DNA of 64,000 nt from Epiperipatus broadwayi. Taxonomy: Eukaryota; Onychophora; Udeonychophora; Euonychophora; Peripatidae. The stretch lies in contig JAQFVV010012420.1 in NCBI GenBank assembly GCA_028023455.1, forward strand, positions 8,201,194 through 8,265,193. The letters run 5' to 3'. Below, piece by piece: positions 1 through 11,395 of this stretch. Below the pieces are notes generated by a model. It saw nothing but the letters and a program-made list of their open reading frames with translations. It had not been told where the DNA came from and made no database searches. Each line of letters opens with the position of its first letter. The first letter of the stretch is position 1. Both the position numbers and the translations under genes were made by a program.

Positions 1-3000
1 AACTGCTGAACAATAAATCATTTGACAATTTTATTTTTAATGGTGTCATAAACTCAATAGCTTGACGTTTTGCTGTTCATTTTAAAAATTAATAAATAAA
101 TAAAGATACAAACTAATAATTAAAAAAAAATGTTTTGAGTGAATGTCAATGAAAAACATTTTTATGCAGTATATATATATTATAATGATCCGGAGAAATT
201 GGAGACTTAACATATCTGCACTAGGGGCGCCATCTAGGCATTTGAACCTAGAAAAATTTATAGAGTAGGTAGATACGTAAGTCAAAAAAAATTTTTTTTT
301 TTTTTTTTGCATCCGGTCATTAGCCCATGTCACTAGCTCAGTGGAATAGCAGAGATTTAATAATATAATATAAGAATATATATATAAGAGGAATAAAATA
401 AGCCACTGCCAGTAATTAACATACAAACATTTATTTATGCACATATATATATATAAGATTTAAAATTATTTTAGTATTAGTTTTACATTTTAACATTTAA
501 CATTATTTTTAACTTTACCTTAGATTTTAATTTACATTTTAATTTCTATTATATTATAAGTTTACATTTTAATTAAGTTCGCACAGATGGGATTATAAAA
601 GCTTGTTTTAATATGTTGCTATAGATCGGTTACATAGATTTCAACGGTCAAAAACATTTCAAAATAAACATAAACGATCAAAATACAAAATTATTGATTA
701 CTGACAATTGCATAGGGAAATATAAGAAACCCTCTAGTATTCAGCATAAGATACTTGCATTGTCACCAATAACTTAAAAGACATCCGAATAAATACATTT
801 TAGATACTCCCTGTAAGGTATCATTATTTATCGAATGTCTATATATTTTGATCAAATATGAAAACCCGAAACATAATTCACCGTTAACCAATCCATGCAA
901 GCGTCTATAAACAACTTAAATTTAATGCATTTTTATTTAGGGTCAAGTATGAATAGACCACATAAATTTGCTTTTGAAAATAAACATTCTATCCCTATTT
1001 AACCTTAGGCTAAAATTCGTAGTCAAACTGGCATCAATTCATCTGATATATCGATGTATTCAATGTAATAAAATACGGCAGCACAAAAAGTTAAGAGAAG
1101 AAATTGCCTCTCGTCAGATAGGAATATTACGTCTATCTGTGAAGAAGAGCAATAAAACAAAAACTCCATAGAAAGGAACTGCGGTATCCGACTTATAATT
1201 CCTTCCATAGGCAAACGGGTGTGTGCGGTGTATGAAGCGATTCTGCCCGTAGCGAATCTGTACTACATCTACTAAATTACACCAATATATCCAATACATT
1301 GACCCAATTTAACCATGAAACAAATAACCTAAGATTACCTCCCCTAATATAACTTTACAAATCTATACAGCCATTCACGCCCGACTTAAGTTTAACATTT
1401 ATATAATTTAACTTAACGGAAAACAGAAATCATAATAAAACTTAAAGAACAAAAAATAAATAAATGGAAATGATTTTAAATATAAAAAAAAACATATATC
1501 AAATAACATTATTAATATTAATTTACATTGGTCAGATAGGATTCTATTTGTATTTTTTATATATGGAAAGTTTTTAATTTAATGTTCATAAATTATAAAG
1601 TTCTTACGGTTTTTTTTAAACAGTTCATCTTTATATGTTCCTTGCCATTTGAACGTGAATTCCCACACCATCCTAAAAAGATTGGTATCCATTTAGCCAT
1701 TGTTTTATTTATTCATTCGGGTTTTTTTTAGTTTAATTGGTCCTCAATGTAGAAAACGATAGTTCATTTCTCTTTCTTTCTTTGGCAAAACTGAAGGGAT
1801 TGAATCGTGCATCTCTTCAATCCCTTCTCCCACACTAACACCTATCTGTCACATCATAATAATCATAATCACTAACCAATAATTTCCAAACTTGTCCTTT
1901 TATATTACTTTGAAAGATTGACTTAACATTACGTCATCGATGTGATGATCCTTTTCGTTGAGGTCCGATTTCCCAATGGATTTATTTCATTTGCTAAAAG
2001 TTTCTATTGTTTTTCTATCTGACCGATGTTTTTACATTTAAATGCCCAAGGCTGGTTTAGATTTGACTAATTAAATTTATCATTTCCATTTCTGATTAAT
2101 TAACCTGTTTTCCAAATCAAAGATATATTTAAAGATAAATTTAAAGATATAATTTTATCTCCAAATCTTTTTAAAATTTAGTTTTAAAATAATTTTTCTT
2201 TAATAAAGTTTTATTTTAATAATTTTTCATTATCTGTGCAATTTAATATATACGAGTTTAAGATGATATTTAATTTCAATTTTTAATTCTTAAAGAAAAT
2301 TTTTAAATGTGAACTTTTTAATTTACTTTCATGTTTAATAAATAAAAAAAAACCCAATGTAACGAACGTCTGTGCTCGTTACAATATATATATATACAAT
2401 GAAGCCATAAAAGTATGCTGTATATAACTACACAATATTACTTATATGCTACTCAAAGAAAAATATAAACAAATAAAATTGTAAATAGTTTTTTTAATAG
2501 AAAAAAGTTATTGAAAAAAAAAGGATATAGCCTGGATTGTACTTAAAAGTGACAAAAATCAGACATTTTGCTATTTATTTTATTTTAAAAATAAAAATAC
2601 ACTAGGATTTTTTTTTTCTCATTCTTATCGCATCAGTGAATTGTACACAGACTTGTAAAATATTTGTATATGTGTTCCCTTGATTTATTAATAATAACTA
2701 TATTATTATTATTATTTTAAAATATTGTTTATACCATAATCTTGATATAAAGGGGTACTATACATATATAAAATTTTCTGTGCTACATATATGTGCTTGT
2801 TGAAAAGTGCTATGGTATTTGCAATTCAATAAACTGTATGTATTTGTACTATTAATAATGTTTATCAACCAAACCCTTAGATATTACATACTACATATTT
2901 TGCATCCAAAAGCTTGGAACAATATATACCATAGTTCATGGCTTCACTGTGTGTTATCTCAATTTATTATTTATAACTGTATTATTAATATTTTTAAATT

Positions 3001-4000
3001 ATGTTTATATTATAATCTTATTGTATATATGTAAACTGATATTTGCTCAAAGCTAGGTTGGGTCACTTTCATATATGCTTTACATATTTAAAAAGCTTCT
3101 TTTCTTAATATATTCATGCATGTGTGTGTGTGTTTAAAATTACTATACATTTTCAAGACACCATGGTAAACAATACATAGTGTGCTGTAAACAAAGCACT
3201 GATAATAAAACAAAAGCCAACAGTGGGAATATGTGCTTCTCAGAGCCGCATGCAGTTTTTAGTTGGTTAAATGTGAATCCTATTGGAATCTGATTTTATT
3301 TTTATTATTTCAGAAATTTTTTTAATTGCAAAAATTTGTAATATGATAAAAAAATTTATCAAACATTTTTAATACTTATTTTATTACAAATTACATAATG
3401 AATGTATGTATATATTATTTTCAAATATATTGACAAACTATACATTAACAACATCTACCGAAACTTATAAAAATTTCTATATGCATGTATGAAGTGATCA
3501 CATGTGTATATTTATGATTTGTGCAATTTTGTGTTTGTATATTTTAGTGATAGTTTTCCTATTTTATATTTTTTCAAAAAAATCAGGTAAATAAAACTGT
3601 TTTATTAAGCAAATTATGTGTAATTTTTCTGTGGTGACATTGCAAGCATTCTAAAGTCAAGAAAATTATTTTAGTTGTCTATAATTAGTGCACATAGAGT
3701 TTTGTGATTTTTTTAAACAATTATATTTAAAAATTTCTTGAAAATAAAACTGGAAAGCATTTGCTTGATTTTGGTTATGTTGTTTCTATTCTTGATGGTA
3801 AATAACAGACATTTAAAAATTATTAGGACAATATCAACTAAAAATAAATATAGTCCAAAATTGCTTTTAATTATTTTAAATTGTTTTTATTCTTATTTTA
3901 TTTTAAGAAACCCTGTTTCTGTGACAATTTGTTGTGTCACTTATGGATCTTTTAAAATAAAAATTAATATTTAGGGAAAAAACCTTAAATCTTATTACTC
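1..4000. other. AT-rich stretch with no recognised gene
   Basis: I see no gene here. The sequence is A/T-rich with homopolymer blocks (an A run followed by a T run around 283-308) and short TA runs (near 2383-2396). Possible frames are short, low in complexity and match no family I recognise. A patch at about 1000-1310 is somewhat richer in G+C and is listed separately. Confidence 0.6.
1000..1310. other. unrecognised patch of higher G+C
   Basis: This patch has more G+C and more CpG than its surroundings. On the minus strand two overlapping frames of about 60 codons run through it (1023-1214 and 1114-1299). I recognise neither and both could be chance. It could be a decayed exon or transposon fragment, or a non-coding element. 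Confidence 0.2.
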
Positions 4001-4010
4001 TTTTAAACAA

Positions 4011-5038
4011 TGACCCTAAAATTTCATGTTCTGTACCTCTTCAGTGTACAATTCACCACAAGCTCCTAGTGAAGCACTTAATATATGAAAATGTGTGGAA
4101 GATTGTTTTTCATATTGTGAATTTAATTATAACAAACATCAAAACACTTCATTAATTTAAGAACTTTTTAGAAAAATTAAATGATGAAACAAATTTCCCA
4201 GTAATCTCTCTTTATGATTTATTATAAGATGGTTGTCAAGTTACTATATTTTCAGCCATTTTGTGGACCTCCTAAATTCTATCATAGCATTTTTAAAAGA
4301 AAAAGAAAGAATAATACCCAGGATTAGAAAATGAAACTTAGCTTTCTGATTTAATCTTCCTTATAAATATTGTAAAACAAATATTTGCAACCACTTAATT
4401 TGGTTTTAAAAGAAAAATGAAAAATTATTAGTGATTTGTCACAAACCTTATTTACTTTTGAAGCTAAACTTTGACTTTTTGTGCATTATCTTAAGTCCAG
4501 AATATTTCATCATTTTCCATGAGTAAAAGGAAATATAAGTAATATCAAAGAAAAAAAATTAAAGTAATATATAGAAAAGCTGTAAGGATTGCAAACATAT
4601 TTGAAATGTAGATTTGAAGATTTGAAAAGTTATAAATCTATATTTCCATATTTTGTGAATCCATTTATTTGTGATATTATTGAAGATGAATTTCCAATTT
4701 CTGAAATAATACTTGTTGATAAAGTGGTTGGAGAATTGAAGTTATTAGAGAAGAAATAGGCCCAAGTATTGCAAATGCATCACAAATCTAGTTCTCAAAT
4801 TGAATTTTGGATACTCATGCCAGAATCAAAATATCCACACTTAAAGAAAGCTTCTTGGTGATTAATTTCAATTTTTGGTATAACATATTGCTGTGAATTG
4901 TTGTACTCCACAATGAAGTTTGTGAAATTAAAATATCATTCACAGGTGACCATTAAATATCTCAAGAATTGTTGCAAACAGCTTTCACAAGTTATACACC
5001 AAATTTCAAAGATTTGACAAAGGTCTTCAATAAATGTT
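4011..5038 (+). pseudogene. decayed hAT transposase, GTF2IRD2/EPM2AIP1-like type
   Basis: The plus strand carries the C-terminal half of a hAT-family DNA transposase, broken by stops and frameshifts. From about 4011 a frame reads the CTIHHKLL block, which fits the conserved C-x2-H region of hAT catalytic domains. From about 4642 one frame runs through FPYFVNPFICDIIEDEF, then SSSQIEFW, then FGITYCCELLYSTMKFVKLK, the C-terminal dimerisation region typical of GTF2IRD2- and EPM2AIP1-like hAT proteins. Stops interrupt it at about 4756 and 4858. Near 4980 the match shifts frame and continues with a TPNFKDLTK block to about 5030. The N-terminus and terminal repeats were not found. The minus-strand Penelope-like element abuts its right end. 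The family call rests on remembered sequence patterns, not a database search. Confidence 0.7.
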
Positions 5039-5039
5039 A

Positions 5040-6416
5040 TACTTTTTATTAATAGCCTAAAAACGATTTACTCGCTGATGAAGAAGCTTCCAAATAAACA
5101 AAACAAATTTCGCATAAAACTATTAAATGGGCCAAGCGCTTTCGAGGTTTGCCCTCATATTCATGGCCGACGAACGTAATAAATCTTTACGTAGTGTTAT
5201 TAAATAACAAATATGCAAATGTAAATGCAAATCAGTTTGACCATTTTTTTGAAATGGAAAAACACGTGTCGCGTCTATTGATAGAATTGTTGTCGCAAAC
5301 AATAAAGTACGCCTCTTTGATCTTTCTCTTACAGTCGTTGGTTTCAGGGCATACAATCCTGGGGTTGCCTGGTTCGAACACATGGCCAGTCTGCTTTTCA
5401 TGTTCCAGAAATATTGAAAAGTTATCGCTGTTCTTCTTTGCTCTTCTATAGTTATACAAGTGTTGAGCTGCTCTGTTGTGAACAGTGGCCTTAGTTTCCC
5501 CATAGTATATGGCTTTGCATCCGGCCTGTGGACATGACATGCTGTAGATCACCTGGGGTGTTTGAGATGGGTCTGTTCTATCCTTTGAATTATTAATGAG
5601 TCTGTTAGAATTAGGGGGAGTATGAAAACCAACCTTAAATTCCCCAGTTAGAGTCTTTATTATCTGTTGTGATACTTTGGGAATATAAGGGAGTGTAATT
5701 TGAGGCTTATCCTTATTTTTGTGGTTAGCTATTAGTTTACTGTGAAATTGCTTAATTTTCTTTGCAATTGATCTGTAGCTGAAACCTACGCTAAGCAAAT
5801 CATTTATATAAATTGCGATGTTGGTCTTTCTATCGGCTTCAAATTTACATAAATTTTGATTTCTAAATAAAAATGCATTGAGCCCTGCGAATTTATGTGC
5901 AGTAGGTGACATGGATTTCGGGTGAGTAAAGCCTCGGATCTCAAGGGGTTTAACTATCATACTATAATGCAGATCTCTGTTTTCTCTATGGACCAGCAAA
6001 TCCAGATATTTAAGCTTCTGCCCCTCATTCTCCCAAGTGGTATTTATGATCAATTTAGATTGTAGTTGTAATTCATTTTGAATATTGACAATTACATTTT
6101 TTGGTGCTGCCATAAATACATCGTCTACATAGCGCACGTAAATTAATCCAGCAACGTTAGCGGTGTGTTTAACAATGGTATGTTTTTCAAAAAAGTTTAA
6201 GAAGATGCTGGATATTATTCCACTTAGGGGAAGACCCATAGGCCAACCTTCTTTCATATCATACCAACGACCCTCAAAAGTTGTAAAGATGTTATTGTCC
6301 AACCAGTTGAGGAAGGATAAAATGAAGTTTATGCGCTCATTTGGGCAATGCTTATTTATTAATTCTTTGTGGATGATTTCAATTGACCATTTCCTATTAA
6401 TCGAATTTTGAAATAT
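5040..6416 (-). mobile_element. 5'-truncated Penelope-like retroelement
   Basis: A Penelope-like element lies on the minus strand. Its frame is open from about 6416, where the homology is cut inside the reverse transcriptase, to a TGA at 5232-5234. A 3' untranslated part continues to about 5040, where it meets the hAT relic. Such elements combine a telomerase-related reverse transcriptase with a GIY-YIG endonuclease and are often 5'-truncated on insertion, which fits. I found no target duplication or pseudo-LTR, so both ends are approximate. Confidence 0.8.
5232..6416 (-). CDS. Penelope-like reverse transcriptase with C-terminal GIY-YIG endonuclease (partial)
   Basis: This open frame of about 394 codons has lost its N-terminus; it has no true start and simply opens after a TAA at 6417-6419. 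Reading right to left it has the motif block GLPLSG (nucleotides about 6236-6219), the catalytic block RYVDD (about 6134-6120), and a KLKYLDL block typical of the region after the active site. The last third is a GIY-YIG nuclease: IYS, then a C-x4-C pair, then IYYGET (about 5510-5493), followed by R, H and a downstream E (near 5315) at the expected catalytic spacing. The product would copy RNA and nick target DNA. About half of the usual reverse transcriptase is missing, so it is unlikely to be autonomous, but the lack of stops suggests recent insertion compared with other relics here. Confidence 0.85.
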   Translation of the reverse strand: MFQNSINRKWSIEIIHKELINKHCPNERINFILSFLNWLDNNIFTTFEGRWYDMKEGWPMGLPLSGIISSIFLNFFEKHTIVKHTANVAGLIYVRYVDDVFMAAPKNVIVNIQNELQLQSKLIINTTWENEGQKLKYLDLLVHRENRDLHYSMIVKPLEIRGFTHPKSMSPTAHKFAGLNAFLFRNQNLCKFEADRKTNIAIYINDLLSVGFSYRSIAKKIKQFHSKLIANHKNKDKPQITLPYIPKVSQQIIKTLTGEFKVGFHTPPNSNRLINNSKDRTDPSQTPQVIYSMSCPQAGCKAIYYGETKATVHNRAAQHLYNYRRAKKNSDNFSIFLEHEKQTGHVFEPGNPRIVCPETNDCKRKIKEAYFIVCDNNSINRRDTCFSISKKWSN

Positions 6417-8574
6417 TTATTTTGTATTTTATTTTTTCTTAATTATATTTTTTATATACTTTTACAGCACTTAAATTGTGAAGAATATGTCATCTTATTA
6501 AGTTAAATAAAATTTTACTATATGTACTTATTTTTGTGTACTTAATATGGTGTGGCTCTTTACAGTATATAAACAACCAGCATGTGGTTCGCATTCATCT
6601 CATGCATACCCACCTCTGACATAAGCTATTATCCATTAACTCACACTTTTCTTTACGTGAGCTTGGAACAAAATATAAAGGATGAGCTACTCAATTAATT
6701 CTTTTAATATATTTTTAAATCATTCTAATCTAATAATTGTCCTTGTCTCTCTTAATCATACATGCTTATATTGTTTGGTGCAGTTTAAAACAGCAATAGA
6801 CTAATAAATTCAAAAACCAAAAACTTTTAGATCGATTCTCAACTGAATCCAGTAAAAAAAGGAACTCGATTTGATTAGCTAAATGGAATGATGGAGTTTA
6901 ACCTCATTATTGGATGCATTGATGTTACACTATTTTCTGGGTAATTAATTATATAATATTTTTTGTACAAAAATAAATGAATAAATAGAGAATAGATACT
7001 TTTTTCTTAGATTTTATCCATTTTCTTTTCAGTCTGTACGTCTTATCATTCATTCTATGTTATCTTCTATTAGTATATATATATTTAAATGTTCGTTTAA
7101 CATTCTTAGAAATGATACCAAGGAAGGAAATGATATAACTTGAGGTTTTGTTTATCTGTATTTATTATCACATCATCGGTATATTTTTAATACTAATTAA
7201 AATTTTAAAAACAAATAATGAATGCAATAAAGCAAGTAGGTTTTTTTTTTTTTACTAAATAAAAATATGCAAATAACGTTATTCTACTTAATACAGTTGT
7301 TGATCCATTCTTTTAAGGTGTGTTTAATTCTATTATTTGTTTATTTGTTCATTTAAATAAATGCAAGTTTCTCCCACCTTCTATTGTATGTTTATTGTTC
7401 CGTTTTTACTTTATTATTATTACTATTAATTTACAATAACATTATTAAAGCTTTAAAAGGCGGAGAATTAAGAGTTTTAATGAATTTTTATAGCATGTAA
7501 ATGTATATAATATTTGTTGTCTGAAAGATGGTTAATTAAATTGTACATACATAAGAAGCTATTACAGGTATTCTAGAATGACTATAATTATTCATATTTC
7601 CAAAATACTTAACAAAAATAAAGTCTATCTCAGTTATATATATATAATGTAAGCAACTGATACGTTTCGTTACGTTGAATAGCATTTATCAATACTTGAG
7701 TTATGCCAGCAAAATAGCATAAAGATTTACTCCAATATTTGCTTATAAACTCTTTGCATGTGATTATTAAATACATATTGAATGAAATATTTAATATCTT
7801 CCAAGAAATATGTGTTTATGAATGAAGTACAAATCGTCTTTATTTTGCATACTTTGTGTGTAATGTTACGAAGCTGATATGAATATATTTTAATTATGAT
7901 CACGTGTTTATAAAATTTACACCATAAATACTGCAAAATATTTTTTAATATAAAAAGCAGTTGCTATTAGAAAAAAAAACTGTGCCATAAATTAAATAGA
8001 TGGTAAAAACCTATGATTATTATTTTAACGTGGATTATGGGTGTTCAATTGAATCTTCAGCATATCTGACTAAGATAGTTTATCTGAAACTCTCCATAGA
8101 CATTTACACACATATATGTGTGTGTCTGTTTTACTTTATTCATCTGAGAATTAATCTAGGAAACATTAGATTTTCAATTGCCATTCTATTATAATGATAA
8201 ATTTCACAAAACAATCCAAATTTGTAAGCTATGCAAATGTGAGAGGAGAAATTAGATTTACATTTGTAAATAAAATAATGATTCAGATTTAAATGACTTT
8301 AAAATGTAGTAAAAAAGACTATGCTTAAAAATTATTACCAATAAATAAGTGGTCCAGCATAGCATTAAAGTGGTTTACATGAAAGCTAAAGATTCCTGGC
8401 CTGAAGTTCAGTCTGCTACTGCGACGTTTAAACAACTCATGACTTTATCTTGTGTATTTCTTTTTAAATAATATAATTCATCATTGAAGACACGAAATAC
8501 TTTATAACCTTCATTAAAATTAAATACATGTACCACCCATAGCCATATTATTCAGTCAAGTATTTCTATATTAA
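6417..8574. other. AT-rich stretch with no recognised gene
   Basis: I see no gene or structured element. There is a T run near 7242-7253 and scattered short TA runs. Small frames at 7727-7936 (-) and 8000-8194 (+) are of low complexity and unrecognised. Confidence 0.6.
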
Positions 8575-8687
8575 ACATAATATAAATATAAGGTCTTGAG
8601 TTCAACTGTCAAACTATCTACAACCACCCTATCCATCCTATGCAACCAATACACATGGTCACATTCATGTGAAAAAGATAAACAATC

Positions 8688-8725
8688 TCTAAGATACATA
8701 TTTCATGCAGTACTCATCAATTGGT
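8688..8725 (-). ncRNA. hammerhead-ribozyme-like core, family H1, minus copy
   Basis: On the minus strand the order is ACCAA (8725-8721), TTGATGA (8720-8714; first core C changed to T), a shortened stem II region GTACTGCAT, GAAA (8704-8701), then a TATGTAT block. Stem II has lost several bases compared with the other two copies, so activity is unlikely. Confidence 0.45.
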
Positions 8726-9068
8726 CCAGATCACCATCTTCCACACATACATACAATCAGTGCTCAGTTTATATTAAGATAGCAAATCTTCAAACTTTAA
8801 TGAACAAGCTTCTCTTCTCCACTCTCTAATTCTTCAGCCATCCATATCATTGAAAATCTGAAGATGTAATGCTCAAGGCATGAGATTGGCTTAAGGTCAA
8901 CATGGGTATGACAATAATATTGGCATCAGAAAGAGCTTTGAGTGTTACATCTTCAGATTTTCAATGATATGGGTAGCTAAAGAGTTAAAGAGCAGAGAAG
9001 AGAAGATTTGCTATCTTAATATAAACTGAGCACTGATTATATATATATGTGTGAGAGATGATGATATG

Positions 9069-9114
9069 GATCAACTGATAAGTGCTGATTCAGCATAAAA
9101 TACATATATTGGTG
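9069..9114 (+). ncRNA. hammerhead-ribozyme-like core, family H1, plus copy
   Basis: The order is that of a hammerhead: a stem I strand ending TCAA, core CTGATAA (9075-9081; canonical CUGANGA), stem II GTGCTG pairing with CAGCAT around loop ATT, then AAAA where GAAA is expected, a stem III block ACATAT, and TTGGTG for the other stem I strand. Two core positions differ from the active consensus, so this copy is probably inactive. Confidence 0.55.
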
Positions 9115-9225
9115 TTATTTACCTTTTCCACATGTACGTGGTCATGTGTTTCAATTGTATAGGGCGGATTGGAAGGCTGTAGGTAATTTGAAAGTCTGAG
9201 TTCAAGCCCTTATATTTACAGTCAA

Positions 9226-9266
<41 letters not shown>
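9226..9266. repeat. (TA)n microsatellite
   Basis: An uninterrupted TA run of about 40 bases directly follows the plus copy of the H1 repeat. Confidence 0.95.
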
Positions 9267-9269
<3 letters not shown>

Positions 9270-10368
9270 CAATATTAAAATTATCAAGCATTATTTTTTT
9301 ACATTTACCCATATTATTGATGTTGTAGCTCCATTACATATTTTGCATGAGATTACTCTCTTGAAACACTGAAACAATTGATCTATCCTCTAACCATAAT
9401 GTTTGCTAAATTCCTTATTGTGCTGTAAATTGTTACATAGAGGACTATCATGAACACCTTTAGAGAGAAGCATTAATTGTTAAATCAGTCAATATATAAA
9501 GCATATTAATTTTAAATCGATTGTTTACAATTATGTATACTGTATATATTTATATATTAAATAGGCATAATATTAATGTAAATTAGAGAAAAATAATTAT
9601 ATTTCTGAGAGTTGTAGCATTCAAGAGTAAATAAAAGTAAAAAATAGATAGATCATCTATTCCTTAAACTTAGATGACAAAAGCATTCATTTATTGATGT
9701 TGTTGGAAATATAGTGGTATTTATATATGTACATAAATGAATACTTAATTATATATAAGCTTAAGAAATAGGTGATCCATCTGACTGTTATTTATTCATA
9801 ACTTGTGAAAGTATAATTACTTCCATTTAATTTATATACTGTATATACATATAATATGATAGAAAATAGAGGGTATTAATTTTAAAATGCTCTTAAATTG
9901 GTTGCATATTTTTGTACTCAAATGTAATGATGAGGAGTTTTATCAAATATGGTACTAATTAAGATAATAAATGTAATTATCTCAAATAATGATGATCATA
10001 TAGTTAATTTTAAATCCTTGATGATGATAAAATTTTAAACTTATTTGTTGCCAAGTTTTTTCAGAGTAAAGATTGTTTCCTGATGCATCTCCTAATCCTA
10101 AAAAAAATATTGTAAAAGCATCTATCTGTTATAGATAGTTTTTATTTATGGATATTCACAAAAGTCATGATATTGAGTGTAACCTCAGAATCAATCCTAT
10201 AGATTTTTTAATTTAATTTTAAATAACTACAGTTCTTCAAAATATTGAAAATATTATTATGTATTTATTTAATATCTAAGACACTCTAGATTATATTTAA
10301 ATACATATATTAGCGATTAAGCCAATGCACATGTGCTTAATCGCTAATATTACTATTACATAAAAAAC
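9267..10368. other. AT-rich stretch; perfect 16-bp hairpin at 10307-10350
   Basis: No gene is seen. One hairpin stands out: ATATTAGCGATTAAGC at 10307-10322 pairs perfectly with its reverse complement at 10335-10350 across a 12-base loop. Confidence 0.6.
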
Positions 10369-11104
10369 ATAGTGCTATATAAACAATATTTATCTAAATC
10401 GCATGTTGAAAATTGATAATAAATTGAAAGTATGCTAGCCTTTCTCACATGCGCAATTATAACAGAGAAAGCCAATCAGATTTTAAACAGATATCTAATA
10501 AATAATCAAGTTTAGACACGAGACAGAGATTTTGATAGAAAAGGTTGATACCACCTTTTCTAAACTTAACTTTTATATATATAAGCTGGATTTAAGCATC
10601 TTAGCCCGAAAGCTTTAAATATATAAGCAAATACAATTATCATTCATTGTGTTATAAATATAATATATTATGGCATGAAATCTCAGATTTACTATACCGC
10701 AATTTTCATAGCAGCAAAGTTTGTAAACAATACTTTCAATTTATTATCAATTTTCAACATGCGATTTAGATAAATATTGTTTACAAACGTTGCTGCTATG
10801 AAAATTGCGGTATAGTAAATCTGAGATTTCGTGCCATAATATATTATATTTATAACACAATAAATGATAATTGTATTTGTTTATATATTTAAAGCTTTTG
10901 GGCTAAGATGCTTAAGACTGGCTTATATATATAAAAGTTAAGTTTAGAAAAGGTGGTATCAACCTTTTCTATCAAAATCTCTGTCTCGTGTCTAAGCTTG
11001 ATTATTTATTAGATATCTGTTTAAAATCTGATTGGCTTTCTCTGTTATAATTGTGCATGTGAGAAAGGCTAGCATACTTTCAATTTATTATAGTGCTATA
11101 TAAA
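10369..11104. mobile_element. long foldback insertion with 15-bp target duplication
   Basis: The sequence ATAGTGCTATATAAA occurs at 10369-10383 and, in the same orientation, at 11090-11104, which looks like a target-site duplication. Between them two arms of about 317 bases (10416-10732 and 10775-11091) are near-perfect reverse complements. The 42-base loop (10733-10774) is itself the exact reverse complement of 10389-10430, at the left edge. No coding frame or recognised transposase ends are seen. The layout, an inverted pair with a single-copy extension on one side and a duplication of about 15 bp, matches the H2 insertion at 28.2-28.8 kb, so a retroelement inserted by an inverting mechanism is more likely than a DNA transposon. 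Confidence 0.75.
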
Positions 11105-11395
11105 ATAATATCTCATTAAATACATATAGGAAATTTTTGTCTCTTTTATTTACTTGTTTTTTTTTATTTAAACTTTGAATATATATGCACACTTTCCATG
11201 TAGGTTAGACATCCATCATTCTGGGAATCATAAGATAATCTGTTTCATTATTTCTCCTTTAAATGAATTCAACCAATAAAATCTTTACTATCTCAAGGTT
11301 CATTTATTAAAATTAACCAATACTTAAAGGCTGATGCTGATAAAAATATATAAAAATTGGTGATCCATTGAAAGGTAAGTCTCTCTCTCTCCTTT

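Larger units (their letters stand above)
8575..9220. mobile_element. inverted pair of hammerhead-bearing repeat, family H1, locus 1
   Basis: Two diverged copies of one repeat lie head to head: a minus copy at about 8575-8872 and a plus copy at about 8946-9220, with a spacer near 8873-8945. The arms share blocks such as CTTCAGATTTTCAATGATAT and CTATCTTAATATAAACTGAG. Each copy carries a hammerhead-like core and ends in a stretch resembling a tRNA pol III B box (GAGTTCAAGCCC at about 9197-9210). The same family recurs at 32868-33270, again as an inverted pair. The mix of hammerhead and dispersed copies fits a Penelope-like or retrozyme-like non-autonomous retroelement. No coding frame was seen. 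Confidence 0.65.

Noticed and set aside
5064-5100. CTGATGA followed by self-complementary GAAGCTTC near the Penelope 3' end
   Set aside because: It lies on the strand opposite the element, lacks GAAA at the right place and has no stem I partner, so I do not call a hammerhead.
5123-5503. A 126-codon minus-strand frame overlapping the Penelope nuclease
   Set aside because: It overlaps the GIY-YIG coding region in another frame and has no recognisable domain; it is a shadow.
10575-10625. A GCCCGAAAGC block in the 10.4-kb foldback resembling the end of some Penelope hammerheads
   Set aside because: No CUGANGA core could be placed upstream at the correct distance in either arm.
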